From assembly GCA_023284085.1 (NCBI GenBank), contig JAKVHY010000002.1, positions 1 to 64,000 on the forward strand: a stretch of DNA of 64,000 nucleotides. Direction: 5' to 3'. The stretch comes from Shewanella benthica (GTDB lineage: Bacteria > Pseudomonadota > Gammaproteobacteria > Enterobacterales > Shewanellaceae). The notes under the pieces are model-generated. The model saw only the letters and a program-made list of their open reading frames with translations. It ran no database searches and was not told where the DNA came from. Below are positions 55,719-64,000 of this stretch, in pieces; within the stretch, counting starts at the first letter, position 1; every line of letters starts with the position of its first letter. The translations under genes were made by a program, and so were the position numbers.

Positions 55719-57350
55719 TTAGTTTTCTTGCTCTAAAGAGCGATTTAAATAAATAAGCGGCACCAAGCCAACCAGCACGATAACAATAGCCGCGAGTGCA
55801 CCATGCTCGAGTTGCTCGTCAGAGACGAACTGATATACATAAGTCGCTAAGTTTTCGAAACCCACAGGACGTAATAATAAGGCTGCAGGTAACTCCTTCA
55901 TACACTCGATAAACACCAGTAATAACCCAGCGAAGATGCCCTTCCTCAGTAACGGCATATGTACTCGCCACAGCAAGGCTTTAGGCTTAAGCCCCATAGT
56001 GATAGCCGCCATGTCCAGTGAAGGTGAGATGCGTTTGTAACTATTCTCAACACTGCCGATGGCGATGGCCGAAAAACGAATACAGAAGGCAAATATAATG
56101 ATAAATACACTACCGGTAAAGACGAGTCCAGGTCCTGCTTGACCAAAATATTCATAGAGGTCATTGACGGCAAAATCCAGCATGGTGAAGGGCACCAGAA
56201 TACCGATAGCCAGCACAGTTCCCGGAAGTGCATACCCAGTCGAGGCGAGTCTAGAAGGCAAGATATCTGACACTCTAGGGCTAATTCTTTGAATGAATAT
56301 CAAGAGTACGCCGATAAATACCGCGATAACACTGACAATCGCGGCGATATAAAGACTGTTGAAACTATACTGCCAAAACGCTGCATTCCAACTTTCATCG
56401 AAATAATCCCAGGCATATTGCAACAAAATAACAAACGGCAGCAGGAATGAAAATAAGAGTAAGAGGCTACAATAAGCCGTGGCTAAGCCGGCATTTAAGC
56501 CCTTAAGCTTAGATACAGAGTTTTCATTGGGGCCAGATTGTTTCTGAAATAATTGCTGCTTCCTGCGGGCAAACCGCTCGAAGCCTATCATGGAAAAGAC
56601 CACTAATAGCATGATCGCAGACAGTTTGGCCGCAGCCGATAAGCTGCCATAGCCAAGCCAGGTATCGTAAACCGCTGTCGTTAGTGTAGGCACTGCGAAA
56701 TAACTCACAGTAGCAAAATCCGCCGCCGTCTCCATCGCCACCAACGATGCCCCGACCGCCAAGGCAGGCCTTGCCATAGGCAGACTCAGGCGCCAAAAAC
56801 TCTGCCAGGGACCACAGCCCATGACTCTTGAAGCATGTTGAAGACTAGATGATTGCTCCATAAAGGCCGTTCTGGCGAGGAGATAAATATAGGGGAATAG
56901 CACCAGGGCAAGCACCACAGAGGCGCCCGCTAAGCTTCTGATCTCGGGGAAGTAATAATCACTCGGAGATTGCCAGTCAAACCAGAGACGCAGCATCTTT
57001 TGCACCGGTCCGGCATAATCCAATAGATCCGTATAGACATAGGCCACCACATAAGCAGGCATAGCTAAGGGCAGCAGTAATGCCCATTGAAACATTTTCC
57101 GCCCGGGGAATTGACACTTAGCCACCAGCCAGGCGGCGGGCGTCGCAATCAGCAATGCACAGATACAGACACCGAGCATGAGTAAAATAGTATTACTGAT
57201 ATAAGTAGGCAGCACGGTATTAAAAAGATGGCTAAACACATCCTCATCGGGAACGAAGGCCTGAGCTATGATAGCCAGCAGTGGCAGTATGATTATCGCC
57301 GCGATGAGATAGCCGGCGAGAGACCAAGTTCTGGATAAACCTAAAATCAT
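55719..57350 (-). CDS. fbpB: ferric iron ABC transporter permease (FbpB-like)
   Basis: About 543 residues from the ATG at 57350, where GGA lies 7 bases before; a TTG at 57392 would add 14 residues. Two BPD-type permease domains are fused, giving about 12 membrane helices. The EAA-like loops of both halves (HASRVMGCGPWQSFWRLSLPMARP and MAAITMGLKPKALLWRVHMPLL) contact the ATPase. Iron import with FbpA and FbpC is expected. The gene is separated from fbpA by a hairpin that may lower its expression. Confidence 0.92.
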   Translation of the reverse strand: MILGLSRTWSLAGYLIAAIIILPLLAIIAQAFVPDEDVFSHLFNTVLPTYISNTILLMLGVCICALLIATPAAWLVAKCQFPGRKMFQWALLLPLAMPAYVVAYVYTDLLDYAGPVQKMLRLWFDWQSPSDYYFPEIRSLAGASVVLALVLFPYIYLLARTAFMEQSSSLQHASRVMGCGPWQSFWRLSLPMARPALAVGASLVAMETAADFATVSYFAVPTLTTAVYDTWLGYGSLSAAAKLSAIMLLVVFSMIGFERFARRKQQLFQKQSGPNENSVSKLKGLNAGLATAYCSLLLLFSFLLPFVILLQYAWDYFDESWNAAFWQYSFNSLYIAAIVSVIAVFIGVLLIFIQRISPRVSDILPSRLASTGYALPGTVLAIGILVPFTMLDFAVNDLYEYFGQAGPGLVFTGSVFIIIFAFCIRFSAIAIGSVENSYKRISPSLDMAAITMGLKPKALLWRVHMPLLRKGIFAGLLLVFIECMKELPAALLLRPVGFENLATYVYQFVSDEQLEHGALAAIVIVLVGLVPLIYLNRSLEQEN

Positions 57351-57472
57351 TGATGGGTCCGCTTTATTTGACGAAGCATTATCTCCGACCAACCTAAATC
57401 TAAGCTTAAATGAGAAGAATTATAATACCGATTGGTATCACTGACTAAAAATGTTAATCATGACTCAAACAA

Positions 57473-57498
57473 AAATAGCCTTCAATTGAAGGCTATTT
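57473..57498 (-). terminator. attenuator-like hairpin between fbpA and fbpB
   Basis: AAATAGCCTTCAA and TTGAAGGCTATTT make a perfect 26-base palindrome followed on the minus strand by TTTTTG. Its place after fbpA suggests partial termination, so that the binding protein is made in excess over the permease. Confidence 0.75.
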
Positions 57499-57517
57499 CA
57501 TATTCAAGCATATTTTT

Positions 57518-58525
57518 TTATAGATCGAATTTAACTTCGTCCAATAATCTAACTGCCGCGTTGTGATACTCGGCAAGTTTGAATATTGGCAGCTCATCGG
57601 CCTTAAACTCGCCCCATGAAGCCACTAGGTCAGACGGCTTAACATCGGCTTTCACCGGATATTCCATATTGATCTCGGCGTAGCTCTTCTGCGCGGCAGT
57701 ACCCGATAGGTACTCCATCAACTTAATCGCATTATCCTTATGCTTAGTGTGCTTAGCCAGCGCCATCCCGGACACATTGATATGTGAACCACGATTATCC
57801 TGATTGGGGAAGTTAATCTCTACCGCTTCGGCCCAAGGCACTTGCTTAGGGTCCTGAAGCATCTTGCCTAGATAATAACTATTGCCTATGGCGATATCAC
57901 ACAAGCCCTCTTTTACCGCTTTAACTTGAGCACGGTCATTGCCTTGAGGTTTACGGGCAAGATTAGCCTTCCACCCCTCGAGCCAAGTCTTAGTATCTGC
58001 TTCACCATGGTGAGCAATCATAGAGGCCACGAGCGAGATATTGTAAGGGTGCTTACCGCTACGGGTACAGATTTTGCCTTTGTACTTAGGATCGGCAAGA
58101 TCTTCATAATCTATGTCTAATTTACCCAGTCTGTCTTTAGATGAATAAATGTTACGGACTCTCATGGTCAAGGCGTACCAATTGTCTTCCCGCGAGCGAT
58201 ACTTAGCAGGAATATTCGCTTTCAGCAGCTCACTATCGACAGGGATAACCAGATTTTTGTCGACAAGTTCCATCAAACGAGAGAAGTCAGAAGTCAGTAC
58301 GATATCGGCAGGAGATAAACGGCCTTCGCGCATCATGCGCTCGGCTATGCCTTTCTTGGAGAAAACCACATCCACGTCGATGCCGGTTTCTTTAGTGAAA
58401 TTAGCTAAGATAGGCCCAACTAGAAATGCCTGACGGTATGAGTAAACAGTCAAATTCTCGGCCGCATTCGCTGCCGAAGCGAAACAAACCAAGCCTAAAA
58501 TGGCCATACTTCTTGCTATTTTCAT
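57518..58525 (-). CDS. fbpA: ferric iron ABC transporter substrate-binding protein (FbpA/FutA-like)
   Basis: A 335-residue periplasmic protein with a signal peptide ending ANA at about residue 21. The N-terminal LTVYSYRQ and the tyrosine pair in NSYYLGKM near residue 220 match the iron-binding tyrosines of FbpA/FutA proteins. It captures Fe(III) and hands it to FbpB. A Fur box lies upstream at 58564-58584, and a hairpin separates it from fbpB. Confidence 0.93.
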   Translation of the reverse strand: MKIARSMAILGLVCFASAANAAENLTVYSYRQAFLVGPILANFTKETGIDVDVVFSKKGIAERMMREGRLSPADIVLTSDFSRLMELVDKNLVIPVDSELLKANIPAKYRSREDNWYALTMRVRNIYSSKDRLGKLDIDYEDLADPKYKGKICTRSGKHPYNISLVASMIAHHGEADTKTWLEGWKANLARKPQGNDRAQVKAVKEGLCDIAIGNSYYLGKMLQDPKQVPWAEAVEINFPNQDNRGSHINVSGMALAKHTKHKDNAIKLMEYLSGTAAQKSYAEINMEYPVKADVKPSDLVASWGEFKADELPIFKLAEYHNAAVRLLDEVKFDL

Positions 58526-58563
58526 CTAAAAAACTCCCTCTACAACACGCCGATGCGAAATAC

Positions 58564-58584
58564 TATAATGATAATTATTATCAA
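58564..58584. promoter_or_regulatory. Fur box upstream of fbpA
   Basis: GATAAT-T-ATTATC (58570-58582) is a perfect 6-1-6 Fur core within ATAATGATAATTATTATCA, about 45 bases upstream of the fbpA start. It predicts repression by iron. Confidence 0.8.
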
Positions 58585-58795
58585 TCGCAGTAAGGGTAAT
58601 GAATCCTGACACTTTCGGCAAGTCATATAAGGGGCTATGTGTCTTAAATGAGATATTTATCAATTTATTATGCCTGTTTCCCACAAGCTTAAAATTAGCT
58701 TAACCCAAGATGAATGCACGTGAGGGAAACAAGATAAGCCCTGAGAGTTCTGCTTTCAACCCATTGTAGAAACTCAAATCTGGTACCGATTGGTA

Positions 58796-59392
58796 TTACT
58801 TAGTTCGAGTCGCCTGCATCGCTGGGAGACGCTCAAAACCTGATAACCAGACGGCTAAAGCAGGTGTTACTTTTCTCCATTCGAGCTCCCCATGTCTAAA
58901 ATCTAGGTACTCTAATAAGCATGCCAGACAGATCTGCTGTATGGTTAGCTTAGGACTCATGGCTAACCCTGTCTGCTCAATATGCCGCAACCCTCTGAGC
59001 AATGCTTGTTCGAAGCGTCCGGTCCAAAATGGTGAACGTTTGCCCTCCTCTTCCCTCATCTGCTCTTGTCTCAAGGCGACGGCACTATCTAACAAGCCTT
59101 TAATCAAGGAAAAATGACTCTCACCTATCCAATTATGCTCTCGGATCCCGAACAACTGGCCTTCACCGTACTCGCTGTCTAAATAACGTAAAATGACCTC
59201 GCTATCGAACAGAGGCGATCCATCATTGAGTTGTAAGCAAGGGATCTTTCCCAGCGGGTTGTTCTCGAGTAAGTCTTCGCCATTATCCAATGGATTGGTC
59301 ATGACCTCATCAATCCCAGTGATGCTTAAATGTCGAATAACTAGCCTCACGCAACGAGAATAAGGTGAAGCATCTGAATAGAAGAGTTTCAT
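58796..59392 (-). CDS. glutathione S-transferase-like protein (YibF-like)
   Basis: A 198-residue GST with the YSDASPYSRCVRLV start (likely active residue S9 or S12), the cis-proline in GKIPCLQL and DSEVILRYL; the C-terminal domain is helical. It resembles E. coli YibF in length and start. It lies 49 bases after fpr on the same strand (fpr start at 60191 and stop at 59442), so an operon is likely. The palindrome TACCGATTGGTA abuts its stop codon. Substrate unknown. Confidence 0.87.
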   Translation of the reverse strand: MKLFYSDASPYSRCVRLVIRHLSITGIDEVMTNPLDNGEDLLENNPLGKIPCLQLNDGSPLFDSEVILRYLDSEYGEGQLFGIREHNWIGESHFSLIKGLLDSAVALRQEQMREEEGKRSPFWTGRFEQALLRGLRHIEQTGLAMSPKLTIQQICLACLLEYLDFRHGELEWRKVTPALAVWLSGFERLPAMQATRTK

Positions 59393-59441
59393 TTGATTTC
59401 CATTTCTTGTATTTAGATATGTACTAAAATACGCGAGTTTA

Positions 59442-60191
59442 TCACCAATATTTCTCTACCGTTATCTGGCCCGGCGCACGTCTCAGGTTCTTGGCCAAGC
59501 CCATATCGAGCAAGATTTTATTGGTATCAGATATCATATCCGGGTTACCGCAAAGCATGACTTGTGAATCCTGCGCCGTGATCTCGACGCCAACTATTTT
59601 TTGTATCTCACCGCTTTGAATCCCAGTCGAAATACGGCTCTGTATTGCTTCGGGCAAGGTTTCCCGTGTAACAGATAAGACTAATTTGAATTGATTAGGA
59701 TAGCGTCGCTCAAGCTGTAACAGCTGCGCCTTGTAAGCCAGATCTTCCGCTAAGCGTACCCCATAAACTAAGACCACAGTTTCAAACCTATTCCAAGGCT
59801 CATCCGTTTCCAGCATAGAGATGAAGGGACCCACAGCCGTCCCAGTTGCTAATAACCACAACTGCTTACCTTCAAAAGAGGTGTTGGGGATCTCCTCTAA
59901 GGTCATAAAGCCAGAGGCTTTAGGTGAGACATCGAGCTTATCGCCCACCTTGAGTTGCTGCAGATTAGGAGAAAGTTGACCGTCTTCGACCGAAACAGCC
60001 AATACCTCTATGATGTCACCATTTGGCGGGTTAACAATTGAGTAGGCCCTGCCCACACGTTTATCGTCTATTACCTGACTAAGCTTAATAAATTGACCGG
60101 CGATAAAAGGCTGGATATCGGCTCTTATCTTCAATGAAAACAGTTTATCATTCCAATCGACGCGTCCGACGACTTCACCTTCAATCCACAT
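59442..60191 (-). CDS. fpr: ferredoxin/flavodoxin-NADP reductase
   Basis: A 249-residue FNR-family flavoenzyme. The FAD motif RAYSIVNPP (53-61), the NADP site ATGTAVGPFISML and C-terminal VEKYW are typical of bacterial Fpr. It moves electrons between NADPH and ferredoxin or flavodoxin and supports Fe-S repair and oxidative-stress defence. It precedes the GST gene by 49 bases on the same strand. It may link with the nearby iron genes. Confidence 0.95.
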   Translation of the reverse strand: MWIEGEVVGRVDWNDKLFSLKIRADIQPFIAGQFIKLSQVIDDKRVGRAYSIVNPPNGDIIEVLAVSVEDGQLSPNLQQLKVGDKLDVSPKASGFMTLEEIPNTSFEGKQLWLLATGTAVGPFISMLETDEPWNRFETVVLVYGVRLAEDLAYKAQLLQLERRYPNQFKLVLSVTRETLPEAIQSRISTGIQSGEIQKIVGVEITAQDSQVMLCGNPDMISDTNKILLDMGLAKNLRRAPGQITVEKYW

Positions 60192-60320
60192 GCATAGCTC
60201 CAGCTACAAATTCAACTAATTGATCTTTAGCATAAAGCTTAACGCTTATCTAATAAATTAAAGATAATATCGCGATCGACTAAATCATCGAGTTAAACGG
60301 TCAGGCCCAAACATTATCGC

Positions 60321-60959
60321 TTAAGCCTCTTCAGTTTTATCATCAAGCTGGTAAAAGCTGTCTCTGAATTCCTGGAGTCCTGCTTGAACTAATGAATAGG
60401 TCTGGTCTACGTCATCGGCGATACCACCTTCGAGCACCTGCAGCCCCTTTAAGATCTCTCTGGCCTCACCAAAGCCCTTATCGATAGCGTCACCAATGAT
60501 CTCCATAAAGGAGTCAAGCTGCTCATCGAATCCCATATCAGAATTCTGTCCCTGATGTAGGCTGAAGAACTGAGTCGAAAAATTCACGATTCTTTCTGCC
60601 GTCGCTTCAGCTGAGGTATCGACACCGCTGTCATAAATTCTCTGTGTCGCATTGGGCCCCATAGTAGGTGCCAGTTCTGCATTTAGGGCTTCGATAGCCG
60701 CACGATACAGTAATATCATCGGCTCATCAGCGGACTTAAGATTAACCTCCAGCTGCGCCGAGATAATCGCCGTATTCATCAAGTGTTTACTGGCCGCATA
60801 TGCCGAATTATTGCTAGCGACTCCAGATACGGATTTACCCTGCTCTGCTGATTTATTACTCGCAACGTCAGATACGTTTTTACCATGATTATCTGCCGAA
60901 TCAGATTTATCGCGGGCGACTCGGGACACCTCTGTCCCATGGGTGTTAATTTCCATCAC
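60321..60959 (-). CDS. DUF5610 protein with N-terminal repeats
   Basis: A 212-residue protein. Residues about 65-200 match DUF5610, a helical domain of unknown role found mainly in marine gammaproteobacteria. The N-terminus has three imperfect repeats of the type SxVASNxSA (residues about 12-55), likely disordered. No signal peptide. The repeats may act as a flexible linker or a secretion signal. ATGs at 60959 and 60956 are both possible. Nothing in the context tells the function. Confidence 0.7.
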   Translation of the reverse strand: MMEINTHGTEVSRVARDKSDSADNHGKNVSDVASNKSAEQGKSVSGVASNNSAYAASKHLMNTAIISAQLEVNLKSADEPMILLYRAAIEALNAELAPTMGPNATQRIYDSGVDTSAEATAERIVNFSTQFFSLHQGQNSDMGFDEQLDSFMEIIGDAIDKGFGEAREILKGLQVLEGGIADDVDQTYSLVQAGLQEFRDSFYQLDDKTEEA

Positions 60960-61093
60960 AGCCTCTCTAGATGATATCTCTACCTAACCATTATCGGCTA
61001 ATTTTCGACCAGCTTTAATATTTATCCATCCTATTGCTGTTTTATTGTTATACATTTCGCTAATGTAACTGCAAACCCTCAATAAATAACATC

Positions 61094-61624
61094 ATGATGA
61101 GATTAATAACCCTAATTTTGGCCCTTGGCCTGACATTATCCCTTAGCGCCAATGCCGCAGAGGCCCATAGCCAAGACCGATTAGAAGTGAGTAAAACCTT
61201 GGTGTTAATCAGGCATGCGGAAAAATCGGCTGGCGAAGATAAAGATCCTAGCCTTAGCCCGGCTGGAAAAAGAAGATCCGAGCGACTAGTGAATAAGCTG
61301 AAAAACTATCGATTTAGTCAATTACTCGCCTCGCCCTTCAAACGGACTCAGGAAACCTTACTGCCCATAAGTGAAGCCCTAGGTATTCCAATCACAGTGA
61401 TTGACATAAAATCCGGGCTAGAGGCCCATATAACCGCGACGATTAACACCGTCGAGGCACAAGCTGGCGATGTGCTCATTGCAGGACACTCTAACACCGT
61501 GCCTAAGATAATTTCTGCTTTAGGCGGGCCAAAAATTGATGATTTAGATGAGAATCAATACTCGAATATCTATGAGCTTAAGATATACAGTTCAGGAAAA
61601 GTTGAGTTTACACAGCTAGAATAG
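61094..61624 (+). CDS. periplasmic histidine phosphatase
   Basis: A 176-residue protein with a signal peptide ending ANAAEA near residue 24. The histidine phosphatase motif LIRHAEK (catalytic His near 40) is followed by SPAGKRRSERL, RTQE and the second histidine in AGHSNTVP. It resembles SixA/phosphoglycerate-mutase-like phosphatases but is exported. It would act on a phosphomonoester in the periplasm. The gene stands alone. Confidence 0.88.
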   Translation: MMRLITLILALGLTLSLSANAAEAHSQDRLEVSKTLVLIRHAEKSAGEDKDPSLSPAGKRRSERLVNKLKNYRFSQLLASPFKRTQETLLPISEALGIPITVIDIKSGLEAHITATINTVEAQAGDVLIAGHSNTVPKIISALGGPKIDDLDENQYSNIYELKIYSSGKVEFTQLE

Positions 61625-61799
61625 CGTCGAAACCAGAGGGATTCCGTGAGGAGGCGGCACGTTTTCAAGGTTAGCCATAGGTATAATTGCTCTATTTCAC
61701 GATGAATATAATAATCTACACTGGATATTTATCGATTCTTATTGCAGAATCTCGCTTTACTAAAATGACCGACAACAGAAAACCACAGGGGGAGTTAAG

Positions 61800-62003
61800 T
61801 TGAACTCAGAATTCGAGAGCCAAAAACCATCGACCAAGGAACGTGCGCTCAATTGCAATAACTGTGATCGTTTGACTGTAATCGAAGGGGAGTCTCTCTG
61901 TTTTCGTCAGGGAGAAATTATCAGTCTGAGTCTATTTGATCCACTCTCTAAAGCTAATCAAAACTTGCCGCATATTGCTTGCGATGGTTGGAAAGCGGGT
62001 TAA
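61800..62003 (+). CDS. small four-cysteine protein with TTG start
   Basis: A 67-residue protein. The TTG start is supported by AGGGGGAG at a normal distance. Cysteines C19 and C22 (CNNC), C34 and C60 could hold a zinc ion. It is acidic at the start and has no signal peptide. I do not recognise it. Confidence 0.6.
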   Translation: MNSEFESQKPSTKERALNCNNCDRLTVIEGESLCFRQGEIISLSLFDPLSKANQNLPHIACDGWKAG

Positions 62004-62054
62004 ACTGACACGCTCTCCCATGATCTGAGCCGACAAGAAAAAGCATCAAGTAAA

Positions 62055-62318
62055 TTACCCAGCCATCATACCCGCATAATCATTGGCAGAGAATTTAGTC
62101 TCTCGAATCAAGCCATTAACTTCCAGACTAGGATTCAACTTAGCAAGACTAAGACCACGAGTTGTGACTCTCATTCCAGATGTCAGCTCAAGGTAGAGAC
62201 TCAACAGCTCATTGTGTTCTAGGCCACGCTTCTTAAGCGTCGCCATTATCGCTAACCAATCGCTATCGACGAAACAGTCCTGACCTTCAATGTTTACCTG
62301 TAATGGAATATTCTTCAT
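62055..62318 (-). CDS. small protein of unknown function
   Basis: An 87-residue soluble protein. The ATG at 62318 is chosen because GGTGAG lies 9 bases upstream; the ATG at 62327 touches that site. It has a mixed alpha/beta pattern (QVNIEGQDCFVDSDWLAIM, GLEHNELLSLYLELTSG) and no cysteine cluster. It is on the opposite strand to the four-cysteine gene, and I do not recognise it. Confidence 0.5.
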   Translation of the reverse strand: MKNIPLQVNIEGQDCFVDSDWLAIMATLKKRGLEHNELLSLYLELTSGMRVTTRGLSLAKLNPSLEVNGLIRETKFSANDYAGMMAG

Positions 62319-62493
62319 CGTTATCATCTCACCGTATTTGTTTCCTGTTTATATGACAATTATACAAACTGAACCTGAACTAATGCTGAACTATTAACCA
62401 AGCGCATGCATTTATATTAACTAATATTGAATATTCTACAGCATGTCCCGTCAACCTGTAGATTTATATTCACTATCTCAATTTCTATAGCAT

Positions 62494-64000
62494 TTAGTTT
62501 TGAATGTTCCATAACTTGGCATATAAACCATTATTGGCTAAAAGTGACTCATGGTTACCCGTTTCGACTATTTGTCCTTGGCTCAACACCAGAATTTGGT
62601 CCGCATCGACAACGGTAGAGAGTCTATGGGCAATCACTAGGCTGGTGTGCCCTTTAGCCACCTCTTTGAGTGCATTTAATATCGCCTGCTCCGATTGGCT
62701 ATCTAATGAAGATGTCGCTTCATCGAACACCAAAATGGGCGAGCCCTTTAGAATAGCCCTGGCGATAGCGACCCTCTGTTTTTCCCCGCCTGATAACTTC
62801 AAGCCTCTCTCTCCCACTGGGGTATTCCAGCCTTCGGGCAAGGTATCAATGAAATGAGACAGGTGTGCCATGTCAATGACCTCGAGAATCTCCTCGTCAC
62901 TGGCATCGGGACGACCATAGCGAATATTTTCTAGTAGTGAGTCGTTAAACAACACGGTATCTTGTGGGACTATGGCGATAGCCTGGCGAAGTGCATCTTG
63001 AGTCAAGTTGTTAATATTGACGCCATCTAAGCTAATACAGCCTGTTTCGACATCATAGAAACGAAAAAGCAGTTTAACGATAGTAGACTTACCCGCCCCA
63101 CTATCCCCTACGATAGCGACTTTCTGTCCGGGCAAAATGGTAAAATTCACATCTTTCAGAATTTGACGGGTATTATAGCTGAAGCTAACAGACTCGAACC
63201 TCAACTCTCCAGCTCCCAGACAGACCTCTTGGGCACCTTTTTTATCCTGAATGAGAGGAACCCGTTTCAGCAGGCCGAACATTCTTTCTATATTGGCTAA
63301 GGCGCCGCGAATTTCCCGATACACGAACCCCAAGAAATTGAGTGGGATGAAAAGCTGCATCATAAAGGCATTAACCAGCACGAAATCACCTATGGTCATC
63401 ACGCCTTGCACCACATTATAGGCGGCGAGTGCCAGCATCATAGTCATCGCCAGCGAAATAATCAGCGCTTGACCTATATTGAGGGCAAACAGTGACAGAC
63501 GATTTTTCCGTTTTGCAAACTCCCACTCTTCTAACGCTTCATCGTAACGCCTCGCCTCAAAGGCTTCATTATTAAAATACTTAACCGTTTCATAATTAAG
63601 CAGGCTATCGATGGCACGAGTATTAGAGTGTGAATCAGCCTTAGCGGCTTCTCGCACATATTCGGTACGCCATTCAGTTGCAAGTACAGAAAACAGCCCA
63701 TAGGCCAAGACAGACCCTAAGGTGATGGCCGCAAATTCGATACCATAATTATAAAAAAAGATGCCGACGACTAAGGCTATTTCTAATATCGTAGGCACGA
63801 TATTAAACACCATGAAGCGCATCAAAAAGTTGATGCCGCTGGTACCTCTTTCTATATCCCGGGACAAGCCTCCGGTTTTTCGCTCCAGATGAAATTCTAA
63901 GTCGAGACGATGGAGATGCTCAAAAACATTGAGCCCGAGCCTTCTGATGGCCCGCTCGGTCACACGACCAAACAAGGTATCTCTGACCTCTGAAATCAAG
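62494..64000 (-). CDS. ABC exporter of the Atm1/ABCB7 type, N-terminus cut by the window edge
   Basis: About 502 residues are visible; the first part of the membrane domain lies beyond the window. The core shows NYETVKYFNNE, the hallmark of Atm1/ABCB7/HMT1 exporters that move glutathione-conjugated metals or Fe-S precursors, and then the ATPase with Walker A GDSGAGKSTIVKLLF, signature LSGGEKQRVAIARA and Walker B LVFDEATSSLD. It is a homodimeric half-transporter. The first codon at the edge is TTG, inside the protein. In Atm1 proteins the substrate is often GSSG or a metal-glutathione complex, which fits the glutathione genes in the window. Confidence 0.9.
   Translation of the reverse strand, partial: LISEVRDTLFGRVTERAIRRLGLNVFEHLHRLDLEFHLERKTGGLSRDIERGTSGINFLMRFMVFNIVPTILEIALVVGIFFYNYGIEFAAITLGSVLAYGLFSVLATEWRTEYVREAAKADSHSNTRAIDSLLNYETVKYFNNEAFEARRYDEALEEWEFAKRKNRLSLFALNIGQALIISLAMTMMLALAAYNVVQGVMTIGDFVLVNAFMMQLFIPLNFLGFVYREIRGALANIERMFGLLKRVPLIQDKKGAQEVCLGAGELRFESVSFSYNTRQILKDVNFTILPGQKVAIVGDSGAGKSTIVKLLFRFYDVETGCISLDGVNINNLTQDALRQAIAIVPQDTVLFNDSLLENIRYGRPDASDEEILEVIDMAHLSHFIDTLPEGWNTPVGERGLKLSGGEKQRVAIARAILKGSPILVFDEATSSLDSQSEQAILNALKEVAKGHTSLVIAHRLSTVVDADQILVLSQGQIVETGNHESLLANNGLYAKLWNIQN

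Overview
The window looks like a chromosomal segment of a marine, probably cold-adapted Shewanella (Gammaproteobacteria). This is inferred from the gene repertoire (VF530-type and DUF5610 proteins, a CadC-like regulator fused to a beta-propeller, FabV, an FbpABC iron importer, many glutathione-dependent enzymes), from GTGA-N6-TCAC sites that look like CRP targets, and from moderately AT-rich intergenic DNA. No rRNA, tRNA, phage or CRISPR was seen.

Layout. 1-1.7 kb: an IS110-family (IS1111-like) insertion sequence with a strongly structured 3' region that may encode its guide RNA. 1.7-5.4 kb: a membrane-anchored winged-helix/STAND NTPase/TPR regulator followed by a small DP-EP-like gene. 5.9-9.0 kb: a metalloid-type locus with an ArsP-like permease, a eukaryotic-type glutathione synthetase and an ArsR repressor. 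9.3-10.2 kb: ppiC, whose 3' end has been copied twice more inside a tandem array of miniature hairpins. 10.2-31 kb: mostly housekeeping and accessory genes: a hydrolase/M14 peptidase pair, CstA, two glutathione transferases, an orphan CbiM-like permease, VF530, an SGNH lipoprotein divergent from a CadC-like sensor, an outer-membrane barrel, NfsB, an M13 peptidase, a LysR/DoxX/SDR cluster, phospholipase A1 and a class III aminotransferase.

32.2-49.7 kb is the most interesting block. It holds an outer-membrane porin, a secreted homologue of the PhaZ7 poly(3-hydroxybutyrate) depolymerase, a cytoplasmic and a lipoprotein alpha/beta hydrolase, an HSL-type esterase, pta, ackA, a FabV/Ter-type trans-2-enoyl-CoA reductase, a MaoC/PhaJ-type hydratase, a propionate/acetate-type CoA-transferase, a LysR regulator, an acetoacetyl-CoA reductase-like SDR and a thiolase. 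Together these could take extracellular polyhydroxybutyrate to 3-hydroxybutyrate, activate it to the CoA ester, oxidise part to acetyl-CoA and acetate with ATP formation, and dispose of electrons by reducing the rest through crotonyl-CoA to butyrate. A repeated TGAACAT / ATGTTCA motif in both regulatory regions around the LysR gene suggests one regulon.

50-64 kb: a Cache-type chemoreceptor, a CRP-preceded alcohol dehydrogenase, a DyP peroxidase, an FbpABC ferric iron importer with a Fur box, a glutathione transferase, ferredoxin-NADP reductase, a DUF5610 protein, a periplasmic histidine phosphatase, two small unknown proteins and, cut by the window edge, an Atm1/ABCB7-type ABC exporter.
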